Made by a program: the position numbers and the translations under genes. Below, piece after piece: positions 6,422-11,628 of a DNA stretch of 13,454 nucleotides. Under the pieces are notes generated by a model, which saw only the letters and a program-made list of their open reading frames with translations, had not been told where the DNA came from and ran no database searches. Position 1 is the stretch's first letter. Each line of letters starts with the position of its first letter. The DNA is taken from NCBI GenBank assembly GCA_902782905.1, contig CACZPB010000068.1:1-13454 (forward strand), read 5' to 3'. This DNA comes from an uncultured bacterium (GTDB lineage Bacteria; Cyanobacteriota; Vampirovibrionia; Gastranaerophilales; Gastranaerophilaceae).

Positions 6422-7444
6422 TTATTCAAACTTGGATATATCGTACACTCTTAGTGCAAAATATGGTTTTGATTTTTCTTTTTCTTTCAAAAACAAAACA
6501 AAAGTATCATCTAAGTAGAAATATCTCGGTTCACTATCTTCGCTCGGATTGGCAGATGTCAATCTTGTTGTTATTGCAGCCTCACTTTTTAGTCTGACGC
6601 CTTTATTATTCATTTCAAATTTAACTGTCTCAATTGCCTTGTCTATCATTAGCTGAGTACCTTTTATTCGCATAAAAGTCAGATCATTAAACTCTTTTTC
6701 TTCAAAAAATTTAAGATTGGGAACTTTTAGTTCATCAATATTTTGAAATTCTTTATCACCTTCATACATTGATGATTTCTTTAGCATATCAGAATATATA
6801 TAATTGAAGGGTTTTGTTGTATTAGTTTTGTATAAAAATACTTCATCGTTATTCATCGTTGAAAGTGATATTGCAAAATCATTAGGAGAATTGTAGAAAA
6901 GAACGGTTACTCCTTCTCCCAAACGATTATCGGAATTGCTGTTTATCCCGAAATATTCGGCAGTCATATCTCGAAAAGAGTCTCTACCTAATTTATCAAA
7001 CGGCTGAGTGAATTCAAAATCTTTTTTGAGCATAGCATACAAAACATACCTTTGGCGAGCCGGAGTCCAATCCAATTTATCTAAGATATCACTCTTTTCA
7101 TCAAATTTTCTTAATATAGCTTTCTCTATCTTTGCTTTTGTATTTTTGGTTATTTTACCAACATATTTGTAATAACTTTTCAAAGAAATATCAGTGCTTT
7201 CAAAACTGCGCTTATTCAGTTCTTGGGCAATCTCAGGAGTACCGTCCGCAAATCTTACGGAACCGAAGGCAACTTTATCAATCAAATCATTCCACACCAA
7301 TTGAAATGTTCCTGCCCAAACTCTGTCCTGAACGTTTGATTTACTTTGCATTGTAGGCAAAATATCAATATTTGATGCATTTGAAATTTCAACCTGAGAA
7401 AAAATTAAAATCGTTGTTAGTAAAAATATAATAAGTCTTTTCAT
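6422..7444 (-). CDS. Secreted protein with faint serpin-like C-terminal region
   Basis: A 340-residue protein with a signal peptide (MKRLIIFLLTTILIF core, likely cleavage after EISNA at residue 23). The mature N-terminus, VWAGTFQLVWNDLIDKV, is followed by a mixed helix/strand domain with NDFAISLST and VFLYKTN. The last 75 residues resemble the serpin core. KAIETVKFEMNNKGVRLKSE then AAITT (269-293) matches the pattern of a serpin strand leading to the reactive-loop hinge (usually E-x-G-T-E-A-x-A-A-T). RYFYLDDTFVLFLKEKEKSK then PYFALRVYD (307-335) matches the final hairpin (F-x-DHPFLFxI...GRV). The hinge region lacks the small-residue run expected of inhibitory serpins, so if it is a serpin fold it is probably non-inhibitory. 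I hold the serpin link with low confidence; the secreted nature is clear. The gene lies 42 bp behind miaA but has its own promoter. Confidence 0.7.
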   Translation of the reverse strand: MKRLIIFLLTTILIFSQVEISNASNIDILPTMQSKSNVQDRVWAGTFQLVWNDLIDKVAFGSVRFADGTPEIAQELNKRSFESTDISLKSYYKYVGKITKNTKAKIEKAILRKFDEKSDILDKLDWTPARQRYVLYAMLKKDFEFTQPFDKLGRDSFRDMTAEYFGINSNSDNRLGEGVTVLFYNSPNDFAISLSTMNNDEVFLYKTNTTKPFNYIYSDMLKKSSMYEGDKEFQNIDELKVPNLKFFEEKEFNDLTFMRIKGTQLMIDKAIETVKFEMNNKGVRLKSEAAITTRLTSANPSEDSEPRYFYLDDTFVLFLKEKEKSKPYFALRVYDISKFE

Positions 7445-7453
7445 AATACATTG

Positions 7454-7482
7454 ATTTTAGCAAGAAACTGCAAACTTTGCAA
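7454..7482 (-). promoter_or_regulatory. Promoter with operator-like dyad before the secreted-protein gene
   Basis: The minus strand reads TTGCAA (7482-7477), 17 bases, then TG-C-TAAAAT (7462-7454). RNA would start near 7447, only three bases before the ATG at 7444, and no Shine-Dalgarno sequence fits. A perfect dyad TGCAAA-C-TTTGCA (7469-7481) overlaps the -35, a usual place for a repressor site. Confidence 0.55.
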
Positions 7483-7486
7483 TTTT

Positions 7487-8335
7487 TTAGTAATTAATTG
7501 TCAAAGCCGGATTCTTCCTAAACCAAGTTAGTTGACGTTTTGCATAATTTCTCGTATGTTGTTTTAATTTATCAACTGCTTCATCAAAACTGCACTCTCC
7601 GTCAATGAAAGATATCATTTCTCTGTAACCTATTGTACAAACCAAATTTTTTATACGACCGTGTTTCTCAAGAAGCTGTTTTGTTTCATCTAAAATACCT
7701 TGTTCAACCATTAAATCAACTCGCTTGTTTATGCGTTCGTACAATTCTTCTCTTGTTTTTATACAAGGCATTTTCCACTCAACATCATACTCTGGTTCTT
7801 TTTCTATTGATATATCTGAAAGCGGCTTACCCAAAGTTTTTATCATCTCCAATGCTCTTACGATACGCCTTTTGTTTCCGTCAAAAACCCTTTTATAAGT
7901 AACTTCATCAACCTTTTTTAACTCTTCTAAAAGTTCTTCTCGCGTTAGTTCATTCAATTTATCTCGAAGTTCATAATCGGTCTTTACCTCAGGAAGATTG
8001 TAGTTCTCCAGAAGAACCCTAATATATAAACCCGTCCCGCCTGCAATAATAGGAACTTTCCCCCGAGAAAGGATATCCGCTATAACTTTCTTGGCATCTT
8101 TGTAATAATCTCCGACAGAATATTCATACTCCGGCTCAACTATGTCAATAAGATGATGTTTAATTCCTTCACGCTCATCTTCTGTAGGTTTAGCAGCTGC
8201 GACATTGAAACCTTTGTAAACAAGTCTTGAATCAGCAGATACAATCTCACCATCTGTTTGATGAGCCAATTTTATTGCTAAAGAGGTTTTCCCGCTCGCC
8301 GTAGCACCGACTACCGCTATAACTTTTGGTTTCAT
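7487..8335 (-). CDS. miaA: tRNA dimethylallyltransferase
   Basis: MiaA transfers the dimethylallyl group from DMAPP to N6 of A37 in tRNAs reading UNN codons (i6A37). The 282-residue protein carries the P-loop GATASGKT (10-17), the catalytic/recognition segment SADSRLVYKGF (33-43) with general base Asp35, VAAAKPT (45-51), the IAGGTGLYIR motif (97-106), RRIVRALEMIKTLGKPLS (156-173) and the C-terminal TRNYAKRQLTWFRKNP (261-276). The length is slightly below the usual 300 residues, mainly because the insertion domain after residue 107 is short; all expected active-site elements are present. The start at 8335 is fixed by the Rossmann-like first strand MKPKVIAVVG. The gene is divergent from 8382, with only 46 bp between the two start codons. 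A weak TAGAAT -10 lies close to the ATG, so its mRNA is probably nearly leaderless too. Confidence 0.95.
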   Translation of the reverse strand: MKPKVIAVVGATASGKTSLAIKLAHQTDGEIVSADSRLVYKGFNVAAAKPTEDEREGIKHHLIDIVEPEYEYSVGDYYKDAKKVIADILSRGKVPIIAGGTGLYIRVLLENYNLPEVKTDYELRDKLNELTREELLEELKKVDEVTYKRVFDGNKRRIVRALEMIKTLGKPLSDISIEKEPEYDVEWKMPCIKTREELYERINKRVDLMVEQGILDETKQLLEKHGRIKNLVCTIGYREMISFIDGECSFDEAVDKLKQHTRNYAKRQLTWFRKNPALTINY

Positions 8336-8366
8336 ATTTTATATTCTACCCTAAAATGCAAAAGTA

Positions 8367-8375
8367 TGATATAAT
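8367..8375 (+). promoter_or_regulatory. Extended -10 promoter, probably leaderless, of the TPR-propeller gene
   Basis: The plus strand carries TG-A-TATAAT (8367-8375), a perfect extended -10, then six bases (CATTTT) and the ATG at 8382. The expected RNA start is the A of the start codon. The -10 lies inside a perfect 13-bp dyad, ATGAT-ATA-ATCAT (8366-8378). No Shine-Dalgarno sequence is present. Confidence 0.65.
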
Positions 8376-8381
8376 CATTTT

Positions 8382-9206
8382 ATGTTTAAAAAAATAGCTG
8401 CAATCTTAATGTTATCCGCTTCACTTTCTGCTTACGCGGCAGAAATTCCGGTTGATGCAAAAATGGATTATAATCAGGGCATTGATTTTTACAAACTTGG
8501 AATGTATGAACGCGCAATAGAATCTTTTCGCTCTGCCGTAAGAACATATCCTGATTACATTGATGCTTACTATAACCTTGGCACGGTGCTTGAATACCTT
8601 AAGCAATACTCAGAAGCACTGAATGTTTATAAACAGGTGTATGTAAGAAATCCGAATGATTATGAAGTTATATATAAACTGGCTATGTTAAGCTCCAAAT
8701 TGGAAGACTATGACAAAACAAAGGAATATTTAAAACTTATTCCTCAAACCAGCAGTTATTATCAGAGAGGTTTAGAACTTTCCGAATCAATAAAACTTGC
8801 GACAGAAATTCCGCCTCAAAAGGTCAATGAGCCTTCAAAAATTGCGACTTACACAGGTATTTATGAAAACATACTCAGTCCGACCGGTGTGACAACTGAC
8901 AAAAATGGAAATTTGTACGTCGCAGCTTTCTCGGATAACTGTATCTTAAAAATCACACCTGACGGCAAACGGCAAGTTTTCTTAAAAAGTGAGCTTATTA
9001 ACGGACCAATTAGTCTGGCAACTGATAATATAGGTAATATTTACGTTTCAAATTATAATAATAACAATGTGTTGAAAATTACCCCGCAAGGAGTAGCATC
9101 CGTTTTTGTTTCAAAGCTGGACAAGCCTTATGGTTTGCACGTTGAAGGCAATATGCTTTTCATAACTTGTCAGGGCTCAAACTCTATACTTAGACAAAAA
9201 TTATAA
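8382..9206 (+). CDS. Secreted TPR protein with short NHL/SMP-30-type beta-propeller segment
   Basis: A 274-residue protein. Residues 1-19 are a signal peptide (MFKKIAAILMLSASLSAYA, AYA cleavage site). Residues about 25-125 form three TPR units (FYKLGMYERAIESFRSAV, AYYNLGTVLEYLKQYSEAL, YKLAMLSSKLEDYDKTKEYL). Residues about 157-274 contain NHL-like propeller strands with the repeat P-x-G-(V/L)-x-x-D/E-x-x-G-N-(L/I)-Y-V and I-L-K-I-T-P-D/Q-G, for example SPTGVTTDKNGNLYVA and GPISLATDNIGNIYVS. Only about two and a half blades are encoded, while closed propellers need four or more, so the protein must oligomerise or be cut short. The 3' end shows no continuation of the propeller in any frame that I could see. 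It is probably a periplasmic or surface binding protein; the ligand is unknown. Confidence 0.82.
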   Translation: MFKKIAAILMLSASLSAYAAEIPVDAKMDYNQGIDFYKLGMYERAIESFRSAVRTYPDYIDAYYNLGTVLEYLKQYSEALNVYKQVYVRNPNDYEVIYKLAMLSSKLEDYDKTKEYLKLIPQTSSYYQRGLELSESIKLATEIPPQKVNEPSKIATYTGIYENILSPTGVTTDKNGNLYVAAFSDNCILKITPDGKRQVFLKSELINGPISLATDNIGNIYVSNYNNNNVLKITPQGVASVFVSKLDKPYGLHVEGNMLFITCQGSNSILRQKL

Positions 9207-9233
9207 ACATTCTTTACAATTCATTGTTTTTGC

Positions 9234-9262
9234 TTGACAAAATCAAAAAAAATCTTTATAGT
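9234..9262 (+). promoter_or_regulatory. Near-consensus sigma-70 promoter of the AAA ATPase leader
   Basis: TTGACA (9234-9239), a 17-base spacer and TATAGT (9257-9262) make this the best promoter in the window. RNA would start near 9269, about 236 nt before the ATPase start codon. A second extended -10, TG-C-TAAAAT (9307-9315), shares the 12-mer TGCTAAAATCAA with the promoter at 7462-7451 and may give a shorter transcript starting near 9322. Confidence 0.75.
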
Positions 9263-9305
9263 GTAAAACATACAATTAACAAACCAAAAAACAACAAAGG
9301 GATAA

Positions 9306-9410
9306 ATGCTAAAATCAAGTATTATTAGAATGTGTGAAGAATTATTGATGCGTGTCATGAATTTGTTTGTGGTACGCCATGCTTTTTGTTATTTGGATTT
9401 ACAAGACTAG
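9306..9410 (+). CDS. Possible 34-residue leader peptide or small protein
   Basis: An ORF of 34 codons from ATG 9306 to TAG 9408-9410, preceded by AAAGGG ending four bases before the ATG. The peptide begins MLKSSIIRMCEELLMRVMNL and continues with FVVRHAFCYLDLQD. It could form one amphipathic or weakly hydrophobic helix and has two cysteines and four methionines. An internal in-frame ATG at 9330 would suit the alternative promoter start near 9322. Its last codons overlap the first arm of the alternative RNA pairing, so translation could influence the fold of the leader. It may equally be a chance ORF; codon use is not informative at this length. Confidence 0.35.
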   Translation: MLKSSIIRMCEELLMRVMNLFVVRHAFCYLDLQD

Positions 9411-9477
9411 TCGCAATCAATAAAATAATGAACATAAATTCAAGCTGTAAATCCGATTTAATTATTTACAGACTTGA
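9393..9477 (+). promoter_or_regulatory. Mutually exclusive stem-loops in the AAA ATPase leader (attenuator-like)
   Basis: Segment B, TGTAAATCC (9446-9454), is perfectly complementary to segment A, GGATTTACA (9395-9403); a G-U and a U-A pair extend this helix to 11 pairs. The same B region, CTGTAAAT (9445-9452), is also perfectly complementary to segment C, ATTTACAG (9464-9471). TCAAG (9440-9444) and CTTGA (9473-9477) extend that helix to 13 pairs with one bulged A. A and C therefore compete for B. The A arm lies at the end of the small ORF. No U-run follows the C arm, so this is not an intrinsic terminator, and neither helix covers the Shine-Dalgarno sequence at 9493. Confidence 0.5.
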
Positions 9478-9504
9478 TTAGATGCTGTATGTGGAGGTAA
9501 AGAT

Positions 9505-10995
9505 ATGAGAATTAACCCTATTCAATCATTTGATGCTAATTATTTACAAAACAAACCTGTTAGTGCAACTAAAAAAATTATGCACAAAAGTTCATCAATG
9601 GATTTAAACCTCCTAAATAATACGTATAATCAAGTCTCATTCAAAGCTTCAAAAGGCGCGTTGGAACTTGTCAAAAAAATTCCTTTGGAAGATAGACTTG
9701 CTTCTATTTTTGAAAATATGCAGCTTGGTGACTTGATTATTGTCGGCAAAAAATTAAGTGATGTCAAAAAACCGCTTTATTCATCCGCCAAACATATAAA
9801 AAATGTTATTAAAAGAGCTTTTTATATTGAAGATGATAAACTTGAAGGGAGTCTTGCTTTCTTCAAAAATCCATTGGGAGATAAAGAAGTAATAAACTTG
9901 AATGAAAAAGACATTACGCTGATTTCAGGAGATAAAACATATCCCCTCAAGCCAAATGACAGTTTTTATGTTGTTGATTACGACATATTAAACATAGAAG
10001 GTAGTTTGCTTACAATAAAACCTAAACCAAAAACCAATTTAAGCGCATTCAGAAAATCTTTTGCAAGAGCATTCGATTTTCAGGCTGATGCCGGCAGTGA
10101 AATTGAAAAATTAAACAAAAGAATGATTTCACAGTTAGCAAAAGATACTAAAAAAAGCACATCAAAGGTTACATTCAAGGATGTTGGCGGTCAGGATAAA
10201 CTTATAGATGAACTCAAAAAAAGCGTAATTTATCCTCTAAGGTATCCTGAAGGATATGAAAATATTGATATTAACAGAGGTTTCATTCTATACGGTCCTC
10301 CCGGAACAGGTAAAACTCATATCGCAAGAGCTCTTGCCAATGAAGCAGATGTTAATTTCATGAGCCTCAATGGTACAGAACTTGAATCAAAATGGGTTGG
10401 AGAATCCGAAGAAAATTGGAGAAACTTATTTGAGGAGGCAAAGCAAAAGCAGCCGACTATAATGTTCATAGATGAGTTTGACTCTGTTGCAAAGCGCAGA
10501 AGCGGTAAAGATGAATATGGAGATAAAGTTGTTGACCAACTTCTCACGCTTATGACAGACCTCGATAACAATAATGAAAACGTATTTGTTATCGGTGCTA
10601 CCAACAACTTTAAAGCTTTGGATGAAGCAATAATCCGTCCAGGAAGATTCGGAAAGCATTTGGAAATTAAACTTCCGGATTTAGAAGGTACAGCAAAAAT
10701 ATTTGATATCCACTCGTCTAACAAGCCGCTTGATGAAGCGATTGATAAAAAGAGTCTTATCCAAAAGCTTTATGATTTAAAATCCAGCGGTGCGGATATA
10801 AGATACATTATTAACGAAGCCCATTCTAACGGCTATGACAGAGCAGGGATTTTCGAAAAAATGGAAAACAAAACGCTTGTACAAAATGATATAGACAACT
10901 TCAGAATAACTCAAGAAGATTTTGACAAAGCTATTAAAGATTTTGTAGAAACAAGAAGCGGTACACAAAGAAAGACAATAGGATTTAATGCTTAA
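9505..10995 (+). CDS. Single AAA-domain ATPase (Cdc48/proteasomal-ATPase type) with novel N-terminal region
   Basis: A 496-residue soluble protein. The AAA module covers about 222-480: TFKDVGGQDKLIDELKK entry helix (223-239), Walker A GPPGTGKT (264-271), pore loop KWVGE (296-300, with Trp as the aromatic), Walker B IMFIDE (319-324), sensor 1 GATNN (364-368), arginine fingers in RPGRFGKH (378-385) and sensor 2 GADIRY (429-434). This is a complete, presumably hexameric unfoldase or remodelling motor of the classical clade. There is no membrane segment or protease domain, unlike FtsH. Residues 1-220 are not recognised: they contain a disordered start with a VSFKA tag (44-48), a helix, and a beta-rich segment (about 105-172). 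Substrates and partners are unknown. The start at 9505 is supported by GGAGG seven bases upstream. Expression is probably governed by the long leader. Confidence 0.9.
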   Translation: MRINPIQSFDANYLQNKPVSATKKIMHKSSSMDLNLLNNTYNQVSFKASKGALELVKKIPLEDRLASIFENMQLGDLIIVGKKLSDVKKPLYSSAKHIKNVIKRAFYIEDDKLEGSLAFFKNPLGDKEVINLNEKDITLISGDKTYPLKPNDSFYVVDYDILNIEGSLLTIKPKPKTNLSAFRKSFARAFDFQADAGSEIEKLNKRMISQLAKDTKKSTSKVTFKDVGGQDKLIDELKKSVIYPLRYPEGYENIDINRGFILYGPPGTGKTHIARALANEADVNFMSLNGTELESKWVGESEENWRNLFEEAKQKQPTIMFIDEFDSVAKRRSGKDEYGDKVVDQLLTLMTDLDNNNENVFVIGATNNFKALDEAIIRPGRFGKHLEIKLPDLEGTAKIFDIHSSNKPLDEAIDKKSLIQKLYDLKSSGADIRYIINEAHSNGYDRAGIFEKMENKTLVQNDIDNFRITQEDFDKAIKDFVETRSGTQRKTIGFNA

Positions 10996-11001
10996 TATAA
11001 T
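10996..11001 (+). promoter_or_regulatory. Candidate -10 element of gmhA
   Basis: A perfect TATAAT directly follows the ATPase stop codon. AAGACA (10972-10977), 18 bases upstream, is a weak -35. RNA would start near 11008, which is exactly the first base of the following hairpin. Confidence 0.4.
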
Positions 11002-11007
11002 TTACAC

Positions 11008-11048
11008 AAAACTCCCGTTATGATAAACTTGTTCATAATGGGAGTTTT
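11008..11048 (+). promoter_or_regulatory. 16-bp hairpin between the ATPase gene and gmhA, containing the gmhA Shine-Dalgarno sequence
   Basis: The arm AAAACTCCC-G-TTATGA (11008-11023) pairs with TCATAA-T-GGGAGTTTT (11033-11048). That gives nine pairs, one G-U and six more pairs, closing a 9-nt loop. The 3' arm contains GGGAG (11040-11044), five bases before the gmhA ATG, so the folded form hides the ribosome site. A TTTTT run (11045-11049) ends the structure, so it could also act as a weak intrinsic terminator for the ATPase transcript. Confidence 0.75.
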
Positions 11049-11049
11049 T

Positions 11050-11628
11050 ATGTATATAGAAAATTATATTCAAGAATCTATTAAAACAAAGCAAAGGCTT
11101 TTGGCCGATAAAGAGATTATCAAAACAATCGAAGATGCCTCAAAGGCGATTGTGCAAGCATACAAAAACGGAAACAAAGTATTAACGGCAGGTAATGGCG
11201 GTTCAGCAAATGACGCACAGCATATTGCAGGTGAACTTGTTGCCAAATTTTATCTGGAAAGACGGGGGTTATCAGCCTATGCTCTCACGACCAACTCTGC
11301 CATTATGACTGCGATAGGAAATGATTGCGGATATGAGCATCTTTTTGAAAGACAAGTCCAAGCAAACGGAGTAAAAGGAGATGTATTGATTGCGCTATCA
11401 ACCTCCGGAAACTCGGAAAATATAATTCTTGCGCTAAAAGAGGCAAAGAAAAACGGCTTAATTACAATAGGCTTAACAGGACAAAATCCGTCAAAGATGG
11501 ATGTTTTATGCGATTACTTAATTAAAATCCCTTCTGACGACACACCAAAAGTCCAAGAATCGCACGTAATGGTCGGTCACATAATTTGTGCTTGTGTTGA
11601 AAAAGAGTTATTTGGAGAAAAGCTATAA
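11050..11628 (+). CDS. gmhA: Phosphoheptose isomerase (SIS domain)
   Basis: GmhA converts sedoheptulose 7-phosphate to D-glycero-D-manno-heptose 7-phosphate, the first step of ADP-heptose synthesis for lipopolysaccharide core or other heptose glycans. The 192-residue protein equals the usual length. It has GNGGSANDAQHIAGELVAKF (48-67), NDCGYEHLFE (91-100), LSTSGNSENI (116-125) and TPKVQESHVMVGH (165-177). The metal and catalytic residues of the E. coli enzyme (His61, Glu65, Gln172, His180) fall at His58, Glu62, Gln169 and His177, a constant offset of three, which favours GmhA over the related DiaA. I place the start at 11050, where GGGAG lies five bases upstream; in-frame ATGs at 11020 and 11038 lie inside the hairpin. 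The gene overlaps the convergent mnmA by six bases at the stop codons. No other heptose gene is in the window. Confidence 0.9.
   Translation: MYIENYIQESIKTKQRLLADKEIIKTIEDASKAIVQAYKNGNKVLTAGNGGSANDAQHIAGELVAKFYLERRGLSAYALTTNSAIMTAIGNDCGYEHLFERQVQANGVKGDVLIALSTSGNSENIILALKEAKKNGLITIGLTGQNPSKMDVLCDYLIKIPSDDTPKVQESHVMVGHIICACVEKELFGEKL

Larger units (their letters stand above)
9269..9504 (+). other. Long 5' leader of the AAA ATPase gene
   Basis: This stretch carries no long gene. It holds, in order, an unstructured A-rich start, a 34-codon small ORF (9306-9410), two alternative RNA pairings (9393-9477) and a good Shine-Dalgarno GGAGG (9493-9497), seven bases before the ATG at 9505. I could not match it to a riboswitch or ncRNA family I know. 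Most other genes in the window have leaders of 0-30 nt, so its length stands out. Confidence 0.6.

Noticed and set aside
7487..8335. MiaA DSRLVY instead of DSxQVY as an active-site oddity
   Set aside because: E. coli MiaA also has a non-Gln residue here (DSALIY), so this is normal variation.
9269..9480. Leader of the ATPase as 6S RNA, tmRNA or a known riboswitch
   Set aside because: The 5' and 3' ends do not pair and I see no conserved motif of these families; the small ORF and competing stems explain more of it.
10317..10724. Long antisense ORF inside the AAA ATPase gene
   Set aside because: It is a mirror of a highly conserved coding region, with no ribosome site and no family resemblance.
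11020..11049. Upstream in-frame ATGs that would lengthen GmhA by ten residues
   Set aside because: They lie in the loop and arm of the hairpin, have no ribosome site, and the family length and the GGGAG spacing fit 11050.
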